A stretch of 64,000 nt of DNA from DATJCV01 sp963707665 (lineage in GTDB: Bacteria > Pseudomonadota > Gammaproteobacteria > Burkholderiales > Burkholderiaceae_D): NCBI GenBank assembly GCA_963707665.1, contig CAVPQU010000011.1, forward strand, positions 1 to 64,000. The letters are read 5' to 3'. Shown piece after piece: positions 39,526 to 48,253 of the stretch (position 1 is the stretch's first letter; each line of letters starts with the position of its first letter). Made by a program: the position numbers and the translations under genes. The notes under the pieces are model-generated. The model had not been told where the DNA came from. It was given only the letters and a program-made list of their open reading frames with translations, and did no database searches.

Positions 39526-40104
39526 CTACTTGACAAGGGTAGCCGACTCGATCACGACCGGAGTAGCCGGTACGTCGCGGTACATGCCGCTGCTGCTGGT
39601 CTTGACCTGGCGAATCTGATCGACCACTTCCGTGCCCTTGACGACCTTGCCGAACACCGCATAGCCCCATCCATCCTGACCCGGATAATCCAGCGCGGCG
39701 TTATTGGCGACGTTGATGAAGAATTGCGCACTGGCCGAATGCGGCGCCGACGTACGCGCCATGGCCACCGTGTAGGTGGCGTTTTTCAAGCCGTTCTTGG
39801 CTTCGTTCGGGATCGGTTCGCGCGTCGGCTTTTGCTGCATGCTGGCGTCAAAGCCACCGCCCTGAATCATGAAGCCATTGATGACGCGATGGAAGATGGT
39901 GCCGTTGTAGTGGCCATCCTTGACGTAGCGTAAAAAATTGTCCACGCTCTTCGGTGCTTTGTCCGGATACAGTTCCAGCACGATCTCGCCCATGCTGGTT
40001 TTCAGTGCCACTTGTGGCGCCTCGGCGGCATGGGCCAGGCTGATGGTACTCGCCAGCGACAGGGCGGCCAGCAGGGCAGTGAATTTGCGACGTGAATCTT
40101 GCAT
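39526..40104 (-). CDS. ppiA: Periplasmic peptidyl-prolyl isomerase (cyclophilin A type)
   Basis: A 192-residue cyclophilin with signal peptide (KFTALLAALSLASTISLAHA, cut before AEAP). The domain has FHRVINGFMIQGGGFDASM and SASAQFFINVANNAALDYPG, closely parallel to the cytoplasmic copy downstream. It folds exported proteins. It is divergent from cysS; the gap holds a single ATACTCC near 40249 that fits a -10 region rather than the paired repeat. Confidence 0.93.
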   Translation of the reverse strand: MQDSRRKFTALLAALSLASTISLAHAAEAPQVALKTSMGEIVLELYPDKAPKSVDNFLRYVKDGHYNGTIFHRVINGFMIQGGGFDASMQQKPTREPIPNEAKNGLKNATYTVAMARTSAPHSASAQFFINVANNAALDYPGQDGWGYAVFGKVVKGTEVVDQIRQVKTSSSGMYRDVPATPVVIESATLVK

Positions 40105-40397
40105 CGATGATTCCTTGAAAATTGCGGTGTGCAGGATATGCGCCCGACGGATGTTGGTGCCTGACGACGTTCCCGATAGCACCGGAAAGCGTCGTCCGCC
40201 CCCGGTTTCTGATACTGGGCCGAAGTGTCGCTGATTTTCATCAATGCTATACTCCGCCAAAAAGTCATTTTATCAAAAACCACCTCGCAAGAGAGTTTTG
40301 GCGGCCTTGTTGCAAGGCGTTGGCGCTGACCCTGCAGATGCGCGACGCGCCTGTCTCGCGATGCAGCAACTTCCCGGCCGAAACAGACTATTCATCC

Positions 40398-41819
40398 ATG
40401 AGCACCTTGAAAATTTACGACACGCTGACGCGTGAGAAACAGGTATTCGTGCCGCTTGAACCGGGCAAGGTGCGCATGTATGTGTGCGGTATGACCGTGT
40501 ACGACTATTGCCATCTGGGCCATGCCCGGGTCATGGTGGTGTTTGACATGGTGCAACGCTGGCTGCGCGCGTCCGGTTTTGAAGTCAATTATGTGCGCAA
40601 CATCACCGACATCGACGACAAGATCATCGCCCGCGCGGTCGAGCGTGGCGAAACGATTGCACAACTGACGCAACGTTTCATTACCGCAATGGACGAAGAT
40701 GCCGCCGCGCTCGGCGTGCAAAAGCCGGATCACGAACCACGCGCAACCGCCTATGTGCCGCAGATGCTGAGCCTGATCGAAACGCTGGAGCAAAAGGGCT
40801 TGGCGTATCAGGCCAGCGATGGCGATGTCAATTATTCGGTGCGCGACTTTCCTTCGTACGGCAAATTGTCGGGCAAGTCGCTGGACGATTTGCGCGCCGG
40901 CGAGCGGGTGGAGGTCAATACCGGCAAGCGCGATCCGCTCGATTTCGTGTTGTGGAAAGCCTCCAAGGCGGCCGAGCCGGATGAAGTCAAATGGAATTCG
41001 CGCTGGGGCTCGGGCCGGCCCGGCTGGCATATCGAATGCTCGGCGATGGCGTGCGAGCTGCTCGGCACGCACTTCGATATTCATGGCGGCGGCCAGGATT
41101 TGCAGTTTCCGCATCACGAAAATGAAATCGCGCAATCCGAGGGCGCCTCCGGCCAGACCTTCGTGAATCTCTGGATGCATAATGGTTTCGTGCGTGTCGA
41201 TAATGAAAAAATGTCGAAATCGCTCGGCAATTTTTTCACCATCCGCGATGTGCTGCGACAGTACGACGCCGAAGTGGTGCGCTTCTTCATTCTGCGTGCG
41301 CATTACCGCAGCCCGCTGAATTATTCCGACGCCCACTTGGATGATGCCCGCCATGCACTGACCCGGCTGTATACCGCCTTGAAGGATGTAGCGCCGGACG
41401 AGGCGCCGCTCGATCTGGCGGAAGAGTACGCACAGCGCTTTGCCGAGGCGATGAACGATGACTTCAATACCGCGCTGGCGCTGGCAGTATTGTTCGAGCT
41501 GGCGAATGAGGTCAATCGCAGCCGCTCGCCGGTGCTGGCGCGCCAGTTGCAGCAACTGGGGGCGCTGCTTGGGCTGCTGCAGCGCAGTGCCGATGATTTT
41601 CTGAAAGGCCGCAAGCCGGGCTCGTCGACCACGGACGATGGCGCCACGAGCGACGTCGCGGCCGACGAAGAACAAATTCTGCTAGCCATCGCGGCACGTA
41701 CGGCAGCCAAGCGGCAGAGGGATTTCGCCGCGGCCGACCGCATCCGCGCCGACCTGCTGGCAACGGGAATCGTGCTGGAAGACAAGCCGGGCGGCATTAC
41801 CGAATGGCGCCGGGCATGA
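40398..41819 (+). CDS. cysS: Cysteinyl-tRNA synthetase
   Basis: Charges tRNA-Cys. The class I signatures are CHLGHARVMVVFDMVQRW (HIGH) and DNEKMSKSLGNFFTIRD (KMSKS). Zinc ligands include the Cys in MYVCGMTVYDYCHLGH and the Cys-His in HIECSAMACELLG and FPHHENEIAQSE. 473 residues. The start MSTLKIYDTL at 40398 matches the family; a long upstream extension of the frame is not coding. The stop overlaps the next start (ATGA). Confidence 0.97.
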   Translation: MSTLKIYDTLTREKQVFVPLEPGKVRMYVCGMTVYDYCHLGHARVMVVFDMVQRWLRASGFEVNYVRNITDIDDKIIARAVERGETIAQLTQRFITAMDEDAAALGVQKPDHEPRATAYVPQMLSLIETLEQKGLAYQASDGDVNYSVRDFPSYGKLSGKSLDDLRAGERVEVNTGKRDPLDFVLWKASKAAEPDEVKWNSRWGSGRPGWHIECSAMACELLGTHFDIHGGGQDLQFPHHENEIAQSEGASGQTFVNLWMHNGFVRVDNEKMSKSLGNFFTIRDVLRQYDAEVVRFFILRAHYRSPLNYSDAHLDDARHALTRLYTALKDVAPDEAPLDLAEEYAQRFAEAMNDDFNTALALAVLFELANEVNRSRSPVLARQLQQLGALLGLLQRSADDFLKGRKPGSSTTDDGATSDVAADEEQILLAIAARTAAKRQRDFAAADRIRADLLATGIVLEDKPGGITEWRRA

Positions 41820-42475
41820 CGCGCATGGCCAATACACCGCTGGTAAACGGCGCGCTCGGTGTTCCGCACTATTGGGAAGAGGCCAAGCTCGAGCTGATCA
41901 AACGCGATCGCATCATGAAAAAGCTGATCCCGCAGTTCGGCGATCTGCATCTGGTCGGACGCGGCGAACCCTTCACCACGCTGGCACGCTCGATCATCGG
42001 CCAGCAGATTTCGGTCAAGGCGGCAGAAAGCGTCTGGCAGAAATTCTTGCTGACCTGTCCGAAATGCACGCCGCTTCAGGTACTGAAAGCAGGCAGCGAA
42101 AATCTCGCGGCGTGCGGACTGTCCAGACGCAAGGCGGAATATATTCTGGATCTGGCCGAGCATTTCAAGGCGCGCCGTCTGCATGTCGACAAATGGGCCG
42201 AGATGGACGACGAGGACGTCATCGCCGAACTGGTACAGATTCGTGGCATCGGCCGCTGGACAGCGGAGATGTTTTTGATATTTAATCTGCTCCGGCCCAA
42301 CATCCTGCCGCTGGATGACCTGGGACTGATCCGGGGCATCAGCCTCAATTATTTTTCCAGCGACCCGGTGTCACGCAGCGATGCGCGTGAAGTCGCGGCC
42401 AATTGGGAACCCTGGCGCACGGTCGCTACCTGGTATCTATGGCGCAGCCTCGATCCGATCCCGAGCGACTATTGA
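41816..42475 (+). CDS. DNA-3-methyladenine glycosylase II-type HhH-GPD enzyme
   Basis: Removes alkylated bases from DNA. A 219-residue HhH-GPD protein: FTTLARSIIGQQISVKAAES, the helix-hairpin-helix LVQIRGIGRWTAEMFLIFNL and the catalytic Asp in ILPLDDLGLIRG. It lacks the extra N-terminal domain of E. coli AlkA, as is common in this group. ATG at 41816 overlaps the cysS stop. The order cysS-glycosylase-accA is conserved in Burkholderiales. Confidence 0.9.
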   Translation: MTRMANTPLVNGALGVPHYWEEAKLELIKRDRIMKKLIPQFGDLHLVGRGEPFTTLARSIIGQQISVKAAESVWQKFLLTCPKCTPLQVLKAGSENLAACGLSRRKAEYILDLAEHFKARRLHVDKWAEMDDEDVIAELVQIRGIGRWTAEMFLIFNLLRPNILPLDDLGLIRGISLNYFSSDPVSRSDAREVAANWEPWRTVATWYLWRSLDPIPSDY

Positions 42476-42490
42476 AACGAAAGAAGTCCG

Positions 42491-43465
42491 ATGACTAAAA
42501 CCACTTTTTTATCCTTCGAGCAGCCGATTGCCGAGCTGGATGCCAAGATCGAGGAATTGCGTTTCGTGCAGGACGATTCCGCGGTCGATATTTCGGAAGA
42601 AATTGAGCGGCTGTCGAAAAAAAGCCAGCAATTGACCAAGGATATCTACGCCAAGCTGACGCCCTGGCAGGTGTCACAGATTGCACGCCATCCGCAACGG
42701 CCGTATACGATGGATTACGTGAACGAGATTTTCACCGATTTCCACGAGCTGCACGGCGACCGCAGCTATGCCGATGACCTGTCGATCGTCGGCGGCCTGG
42801 CTCGCTTCAATGGCCAGTCCTGCATGGTGATCGGTCACCAGAAGGGCCGCGATACCAAGGAGCGCGCACTGCGCAACTTCGGCATGCCGAAGCCGGAAGG
42901 CTATCGCAAGGCCATGCGCCTGATGAAGCTGGCCGAGAAATTCGACCTGCCGATATTCACCTTTGTCGATACGCCTGGCGCCTTTCCCGGCATCGACGCC
43001 GAGGAGCGCGGGCAATCGGAAGCGATCGGCCACAACCTGTACGTGATGGCGGAACTGAAAGTGCCGCTGATCGCCACCATCATCGGCGAAGGCGGCTCGG
43101 GCGGCGCGCTGGCGATCGCGGTCGGCGATACGGTGTTGATGCTGCAATACGCGACTTACTCGGTGATCTCGCCGGAAGGCTGCGCCTCGATTTTGTGGAA
43201 GACTTCCGAGCGCGCATCGGACGCCGCCGAGGCGCTTGGCCTGACCGCGCATCGGCTGAAGGCGATCAACCTGATCGACAAGATCGTGCATGAGCCGCTG
43301 GGCGGCGCGCATCGCGACCCGAAGCAGATGGCGGCCTTGTTGAAACGGGCACTGGCGGATGCCCTGCGCCAGTTCCAGGGCGTCAAGACCAAGGATCTGC
43401 TGGCGGCGCGCCACGAAAAACTGATGACTTATGGGAAATTCAAGGAAATCGCCGCGCAGGAATAA
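42491..43465 (+). CDS. accA: Acetyl-CoA carboxylase carboxyltransferase subunit alpha
   Basis: With AccD it moves the carboxyl group from biotin to acetyl-CoA, the first step in fatty-acid synthesis. Marks: LSFEQPIAELDAKIEELRFV, RHPQRPYTMDYVNEIF, FVDTPGAFPGIDAEERGQSE and IGEGGSGGALAIAVGDTVLM. 324 residues. Its last 35 bases overlap the start of tilS in another frame. Confidence 0.98.
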   Translation: MTKTTFLSFEQPIAELDAKIEELRFVQDDSAVDISEEIERLSKKSQQLTKDIYAKLTPWQVSQIARHPQRPYTMDYVNEIFTDFHELHGDRSYADDLSIVGGLARFNGQSCMVIGHQKGRDTKERALRNFGMPKPEGYRKAMRLMKLAEKFDLPIFTFVDTPGAFPGIDAEERGQSEAIGHNLYVMAELKVPLIATIIGEGGSGGALAIAVGDTVLMLQYATYSVISPEGCASILWKTSERASDAAEALGLTAHRLKAINLIDKIVHEPLGGAHRDPKQMAALLKRALADALRQFQGVKTKDLLAARHEKLMTYGKFKEIAAQE

Positions 43466-44893
43466 GCGCGACAGCCTGCCGCTGGTATTCGAACGCGCGC
43501 TGGAAGAAATTCTGGCGCGCGTTTGTGTTTCCACGCCCGCTGCGGCGCCGGTGCTGGCGGTAGCCTATAGCGGCGGCCTCGATTCCTCGGTGCTGCTGCG
43601 GCTGGCCGCGGAATGGGCGCAAGCGCGCGACTGGCCGCTGCACGCGCTGCATATCCATCATGGGCTGAGTGCCAACGCCGATCGTTGGCTCGAGCATTGC
43701 CGCCATGAAGCCATGCGCCAGTCCATTCCGTTTCACGCTGCTCAAGTCGAGGTTAACCAATCCGATCCGCGTGGCGTGGAACAGGCGGCACGCCTTGCTC
43801 GTTATCGACAGCTTGGCATCCTGTGCCGTCAGCTCGGTGCCACGCTTTTGCTGACCGGGCATCATCAGGACGACCAGGCAGAAACGGTATTCCTGCAGAT
43901 GATGCGCGGCTCCGGTCTGCCAGGCCTGTCCGGCATGCCGCAACTGCAGCAGGACAGCAGCTTGCTCGGTGGCGGCGTCGCCCTGGCGCGGCCGCTGCTC
44001 GGTGTGCCGCGCGGGACACTGCAGCAGGCGGCGCGCCAATTGCAGTTGGCTGCGGTCGAGGACGAATCGAATGCCGACGTGCGCTATCGGCGCAACGCCG
44101 TGCGGCACAAGCTGTTCCCCGCGGTGGCCAGCGAATTTCCGGCTTTTTCGCCATGCCTGACGCGCGTTGCCACGACATGTGCAGACTGCGCAGCGCCTGC
44201 TGGATGAAGTCGCGCAAGCTGACCTGATTGTCTGTGCGGCAGACCAGGCAGGCGAGGCGCTGCAGACTGGCTGCGCTCCAACGGCTATCTTCGGATCGCC
44301 TCGGCAATCTGTTGCGCTACTGGCTGTACCGGCAGGGCGTAAGCCCGCCCAGTGCGACCCGGCTGGAGGAAATTTGCTGGCAAATGTTTGAAGCGGCTTC
44401 TGATACGCATCCGTGCTTCGACTTCGGAGCGGTGCAGCTGCGCCGCGTAAAAAATCGTCTGGAGCTACATCCTGTACTGAGCGCGTTGCCGCTGGGCCCG
44501 GTCAGCCTCCGATGGCAGGGGCAAGCGACGATCGACGTGCCGGATTGGGACGGTCGGCTGGTTTTTGAGTGGGCGGCGGGGCCCGGGTTGGCACCCGAGC
44601 AGTTGCGCGCCGGGACGCTGGCGATTCGTCCGCGCAGCGGTTCCGAGCGCCTCAAGCCAGCTCCGAACCGGCCTTCCAGAAATCTCAAACAGCTGTTTCA
44701 AGAGCGGGCGATCCCTTCCTGGCAGCGGGCGCGGCTGCCGTTGCTGTATCTCGACGGACGATTGATCTTTGTCGGCGGTGTCGGGATGGACGCGCGCATT
44801 GCTTTGAGCAGCCCAGGTATCGTCCTGAGGTGGCAGGGCGCTGCATCGTCGGTAACGGAGCATGAGCCGGGACGACCCCCCGATCACGTCTAG
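43431..44893 (+). CDS. tilS: tRNA(Ile)-lysidine synthase, two frameshifts
   Basis: Attaches lysine to C34 of tRNA-Ile(CAU) so that it reads AUA. The N-terminal PP-loop is AYSGGLDSSVLLRLAAEW, with LLTGHHQDDQAETVFLQMMR and RRNAVRHKLFP further on; the C-terminal part has WLYRQGVSPPSATRLEEICW and a TilS C domain. Extra bases near 44170 (gccAcga) and 44269 (actGgct) break the frame; removing them gives RVARHVQTAQRLLDEVAQAD and then AALQRLSSDRLGN. About 486 residues. It is normally essential, so error is likelier than loss. The start overlaps accA; a later start is possible. Confidence 0.93.
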
Positions 44894-45231
44894 TTGGATG
44901 CACGGCTCCCGGTCGCGCTATATACTCCAAAAGGCCATGGTTCTTACCGCCGATGGAATATATATTTTTTCAATATACCCCGCCAACATCCAGAGTAATG
45001 GGGCGTCAGAACAAGCTGCGCTCTGGTGCTCGCCGGGGGCGCAGCGCCGGCGTCGTGCTGAGATTCGAGCCGACGGGTTGGCCGAAGTCTACAGGCTGCA
45101 TCGTCGCCATTGGTGGCCTTTACTTTCTGATATGCGTCCTGCCCGAGCTTGGCAGACCTTGTTATTTTGCGCTGCACAATGTAAAGTGAACGGTTATTTT
45201 TTCCGCTTTTTCTTCCCTTCCTTTTTTCAAA
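44894..45231. other. Intergenic region with one ATACTCC element
   Basis: About 340 bases between tilS and lysC. It holds the paired repeat at 44922-44981. The rest shows short frames without recognisable product. Pyrimidine-rich sequence (tttttcttcccttccttttttc-like) lies directly before the lysC start, with no good ribosome site. Confidence 0.5.
44922..44981 (+). repeat. Paired ATACTCC element, copy E (second block changed)
   Basis: ATACTCC at 44922-44928 and ATACCCC at 44975-44981, 53 bp apart. The spacer keeps CG at positions 20-21 and an AT-rich right half. It begins 29 bases after the tilS stop. Confidence 0.6.
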
Positions 45232-46482
45232 ATGGCCTTATTTGTTCATAAGTATGGCGGCACGTCGATGGCTTCGACCGAACGCATCCGGAATGTCGCC
45301 CAGCGTGTCGCCAAGTGGCACAGCGCCGGTCACCAGATCATTGTCGTTCCGTCCGCCATGTCGGGCGAAACCAATCGCCTGCTCGGACTGGCCAGGGAAA
45401 TCATGCCGCAACCGGACCTGCGCGAACTGGACATGCTCGCCGCTACCGGCGAACAAGTGTCGGTTGCCTTGTTATCGATGGCTTTGCACGCAATCGGCAA
45501 GAAAGCCGTGTCGTATGCCGGCTGGCAGGTGCCGATCCAAACCAACTCCGAACATACCAAGGCGCGCATTCACTCGATTGACGACAGTAAGGTGCGACGC
45601 GATCTGGACGAGGGCAGAATCGTCATCATTACCGGCTTTCAGGGAGTCGACGAAGGCGGCAATATCACCACCCTGGGACGGGGCGGCTCGGACACGTCCG
45701 CAGTGGCGGTGGCGGCGGCAATGAAGGCCAGCGAATGCCTGATCTATACCGATGTCGATGGTGTCTACACCACCGACCCACGCGTGGTGCCGGAGGCGCG
45801 CCGCCTGCCGGTGGTCACCTTTGAAGAAATGCTGGAAATGGCCTCGCTCGGCTCCAAGGTGCTGCAAATTCGCTCGGTCGAATTCGCCGGCAACTACCAT
45901 ATGCCGACCCGCGTGCTGTCGTCGCTAACCGATCCATTAATACCGCTGGAAGAAGAAGCTCGCTCCGGCACTCTGATTTCGTTTGAAGGAGATACCAAGG
46001 TGGAACAAGCCACGATTACCGGCATCGCGTTTAGCCGCGACGAAGCTAAAATTACTGTCCGCGATGTGCCGGATCGTCCCGGCATCGCCTACCAGATTCT
46101 GGGTCCGGTCGCGATCGCCAACATCGAAGTGGACATGATCATCCAGAATCAGTCGGTCGAGGGAAAAACCGATTTTACCTTTACCGTCCCACGGGGCGAC
46201 TATGCGCGGGCTTTGGATATCCTGAACAATGGCGTCAAGGCCCATATTGGCGCTGCCAGCGTCGCTGGCGACACCAAAGTGTCGAAGGTGTCGGTGGTTG
46301 GTGTTGGCATGCGTAGCCATGTCGGGATTGCCTCGCAGATGTTTCGTACCCTGTCCGAAGAGGGGATTAACATACAAATGATTTCCACTTCGGAAATCAA
46401 GATTTCGGTTCTGATTGACGAGAAGTACATGGAGTTGGCCGTGCGCGCCTTGCACAAAGCGTTCGGTCTTGAAAGCGCCTGA
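45232..46482 (+). CDS. lysC: Aspartate kinase
   Basis: Phosphorylates aspartate, the first step to lysine, threonine and methionine. The catalytic domain starts MALFVHKYGGTSMASTERIR and has MSGETNRLLGLA, VITGFQGVDEGGNITTLGRG and YTDVDGVYTTDPR. Two ACT domains follow (VRDVPDRPGIAYQILGPVAI; GVGMRSHVGIASQMFRTLSE), so feedback by lysine and/or threonine is expected. 416 residues. tRNA-Ser lies 94 bp downstream. Confidence 0.97.
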   Translation: MALFVHKYGGTSMASTERIRNVAQRVAKWHSAGHQIIVVPSAMSGETNRLLGLAREIMPQPDLRELDMLAATGEQVSVALLSMALHAIGKKAVSYAGWQVPIQTNSEHTKARIHSIDDSKVRRDLDEGRIVIITGFQGVDEGGNITTLGRGGSDTSAVAVAAAMKASECLIYTDVDGVYTTDPRVVPEARRLPVVTFEEMLEMASLGSKVLQIRSVEFAGNYHMPTRVLSSLTDPLIPLEEEARSGTLISFEGDTKVEQATITGIAFSRDEAKITVRDVPDRPGIAYQILGPVAIANIEVDMIIQNQSVEGKTDFTFTVPRGDYARALDILNNGVKAHIGAASVAGDTKVSKVSVVGVGMRSHVGIASQMFRTLSEEGINIQMISTSEIKISVLIDEKYMELAVRALHKAFGLESA

Positions 46483-46576
46483 TTTCCGCCATCCAGGACT
46501 AGAGTTTGATTGACCAAGCTCGCCTGAAAAGCTATCATTCGAAGCCTTGTTGCGGCGGCATCGCTGCGACAGACCT

Positions 46577-46670
46577 GGAGACGTGGCCGAGTGGTCGAAG
46601 GCACTTCCCTGCTAAGGAAGCATACGGGCTTAAACCTGTATCGTGGGTTCGACTCCCACCGTCTCCGCCA
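46577..46670 (+). tRNA. tRNA-Ser (GCT)
   Basis: A 94-nt class II tRNA, GGAGACGTGGCCGAGTGG at the start and CGTCTCCGCCA at the end with encoded CCA. The anticodon loop CTGCTAA between CTTCC and GGAAG gives GCT. A long variable arm (CATACGGGCTTAAACCTGTATC-like, partly paired) marks serine. A terminator follows. Confidence 0.96.
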
Positions 46671-46680
46671 GTAATATCGA

Positions 46681-46707
46681 ACCCCTGACAAGTCAGGGGT
46701 TTTTTTA
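46681..46707 (+). terminator. Intrinsic terminator of tRNA-Ser
   Basis: ACCCCTGAC (46681-46689) pairs with GTCAGGGGT (46692-46700), followed by seven T. Confidence 0.9.
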
Positions 46708-46991
46708 TGCGCAAAAACTTTGACCGGAACCGCCTCGCATGGGAATGCTTGATGGCTGCATAGACTGCCGTCGTCACCTGGATTTCATTTCATTTTGCGG
46801 CTTCTTCTTAAGGGTTCCCGGACGCGCCTGATTCGAAAAACGGTGGCTTGGATCTGTGGAGCAAATAACGCGATCAGTTCGCAATACCGATTTCGCCCCG
46901 AATGAAAATGATAAAGTACGTGGCAGGACAGATCGAAGCGATACCGATTTTCGGTATATGGCTTCCGATCCCGCGAGGAGTGAGTAGGGAA

Positions 46992-47162
46992 ATGGAAAAC
47001 AAAGACAGAAATATGGCATTGCTCAAGGACTTGATGACGGTGCCGCCAATGACTGCGGAACAGCACGCTGCGATCCTGCGCAAACGAATTGAGCAACGGC
47101 GCATGGTCGAAGAAGCGAGGGAGCGTACGGATATTGATGACCAATCCTTTAAAGAGCAATAA
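46992..47162 (+). CDS. Small charged hypothetical protein
   Basis: A 56-residue frame, starting MENKDRNMALLKDLMTVPPM, then EQHAAILRKRIEQRRMVEEA, and ending in an acidic tail. It has the look of one or two amphipathic helices, possibly a coiled coil. The ribosome site GAGGAGTGAG lies about ten bases upstream, which is why the start at 46992 is chosen over the longer frame from 46902. No family is recognised. It sits alone between tRNA-Ser and the flhDC control region. Confidence 0.5.
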   Translation: MENKDRNMALLKDLMTVPPMTAEQHAAILRKRIEQRRMVEEARERTDIDDQSFKEQ

Positions 47163-47416
47163 ATAAAATGGCAACTCAACACATCCGCTAGCACAATTCA
47201 ACCGCAAGCCCATCTATCCACGCAAGGTTCGCTGCTTTGCTGCGCACCACGTCTTGGCAATCGACGGCAATGAGCCGACCAAGCACCCCATTTCCGGAAT
47301 CCCGGGCCGCAACTCTCGATCGGTCTCCTGACCGGCTATTACGCACGGTCACGCTCTGCGGGCCAGCACGATTGCGCTTCGCGATTGGCGATTCCAAAAA
47401 TATTTTCAAAACCTCC

Positions 47417-47443
47417 TAAAGTTTCCAAGTTGTGGGCCGTTAC
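47417..47443 (+). promoter_or_regulatory. Sigma-28-type promoter 1 upstream of flhDC
   Basis: TAAAGTTT (47417-47424), an 11-base gap and GCCGTTAC (47436-47443) match the flagellar sigma-28 (FliA) consensus TAAAGTTT-N11-GCCGATAA nearly perfectly. Confidence 0.72.
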
Positions 47444-47489
47444 AGGCAGTAGAGATTTTTGGAAATTTAAAAAAATTCTCTTTCGACCC

Positions 47490-47516
47490 TAAAGTTTCAA
47501 GAAATGTGGTCGTTAA
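47490..47516 (+). promoter_or_regulatory. Sigma-28-type promoter 2 upstream of flhDC
   Basis: TAAAGTTT (47490-47497), an 11-base gap and GTCGTTAA (47509-47516). The -35 box is exact and the -10 box differs at two positions. It lies 73 bp downstream of promoter 1 in the same direction. Confidence 0.6.
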
Positions 47517-47549
47517 TAGCTCGTGAACAAGTGGTTGTTTGTCTATTTT

Positions 47550-47576
47550 GTTACATTTTTGGAGAAAATTTGTAAC
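47550..47576. promoter_or_regulatory. Inverted repeat GTTACA/TGTAAC
   Basis: Six-base arms GTTACA (47550-47555) and TGTAAC (47571-47576) with a 15-base AT-rich centre. It could be an operator or an RNA stem just downstream of the second sigma-28 promoter. Confidence 0.35.
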
Positions 47577-47698
47577 GAAACGCGCTGGAGTGAATAAGGA
47601 CGCGAACTTTTTAATTTAATTTTTATCCAAGCGCAGCTTCGGCACGAAAAACAAAATTTTTTATTTCATGCGCCGAACGCCTGCTTTTTCTCTCGATT

Positions 47699-47735
47699 CT
47701 GCACTTTTTTAAAAGTGCAGCATTCCTGTTTTTTT
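47699..47735 (+). terminator. Possible terminator-like hairpin before flhD
   Basis: CTGCACTTTT (47699-47708) pairs with AAAAGTGCAG (47711-47720). A run of seven T begins eight bases later (47729). The gap makes it an imperfect intrinsic terminator; it could end transcripts from the two sigma-28 promoters. Confidence 0.4.
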
Positions 47736-47740
47736 GCGCG

Positions 47741-47773
47741 TGTAGGAGAAATTCCTACAGGTGCGAATTCCTA
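47741..47773. promoter_or_regulatory. TAGGA/TCCTA dyad and extra half-site upstream of flhD
   Basis: TGTAGGA (47741-47747) and TCCTACA (47753-47759) form a dyad with a 5-base centre; another ATTCCTA lies at 47767-47773 and ATTCCTG at 47722-47728. Such TTCCTA heptads resemble sites of NarL/FixJ-type regulators such as RcsB and BvgA, both known regulators of flhDC elsewhere. The regulator here is unknown. Confidence 0.4.
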
Positions 47774-47884
47774 TTCCCGACACAAAATACCGAAAAAGGC
47801 CGATTTCTGCCTTTGACGTCTGGTTCCAGAATGCAACTACTGGCTAAATACATGGCCACAGCATTTACTGGACGGGAGAGAGAT

Positions 47885-48202
47885 ATGAATACCAACGACA
47901 TGATGGCCGAAATCAGGGACGCGAATCTCGGATACTTGATGCTGGCGCAGCAAATGATCCGCTCCGACAAAGCCGCAGCCATCTTTCGTCTCGGTATCAG
48001 TCAAGAAATTGCGGACCTGATTGAAGGTTTGAGCAATGGGCAGATATTAAAACTGGCTGGCACCAATATGATGGTGGCCCGTTTTCGCTTTGATGATGGA
48101 GCCATCCTCGGTCTGTTGACCAATCATAGTAAAGACAGAATGTTGGCACATTCGCATGCAGCGATCCTGATGGCTGGTCAAGCGGTTGAGGAAATTGCTT
48201 AG
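47885..48202 (+). CDS. flhD: Flagellar master regulator FlhD
   Basis: With FlhC it forms the FlhD4C2 activator of class II flagellar genes. The 105-residue frame reads MNTNDMMAEIRDANLGYLML, then AQQMIRSDKAAAIFRLGIS and the C-terminal FDDGAILGLLTNHSKDRMLA typical of betaproteobacteria. The ATG at 47885 has GGGAGAGAG upstream; a 24-codon extension of the frame is not supported. flhC starts 51 bp later. Confidence 0.96.
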   Translation: MNTNDMMAEIRDANLGYLMLAQQMIRSDKAAAIFRLGISQEIADLIEGLSNGQILKLAGTNMMVARFRFDDGAILGLLTNHSKDRMLAHSHAAILMAGQAVEEIA

Positions 48203-48253
48203 TTGTCAATAAGGCGACCAGTATCCGTCATTCTGTAAACGAGGCACGAGCAA

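Larger units (their letters stand above)
47163..47884. other. Long flhDC control region
   Basis: About 720 bases, AT-rich from 47400 on. It holds two sigma-28-type promoters (47417, 47490), an inverted repeat GTTACA/TGTAAC (47550-47576), a hairpin and T-run (47699-47735) and a TGTAGGA/TCCTACA dyad (47741-47759) with another ATTCCTA at 47767. Between 47520 and 47700 no frame looks coding. It is far longer than needed for a simple promoter. Confidence 0.6.

Noticed and set aside
40249..40255. ATACTCC upstream of cysS
   Set aside because: No partner block at the set spacing; more likely a chance match near a promoter.
40392..41675. Long minus-strand open frame opposite cysS
   Set aside because: It mirrors the codon bias of cysS and has no recognisable motif or ribosome site.
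47188..47409. Minus-strand frame upstream of flhDC
   Set aside because: It starts at a TTG only two bases from the AGGAGG, which overlaps the sigma-28 box; no family is recognised.
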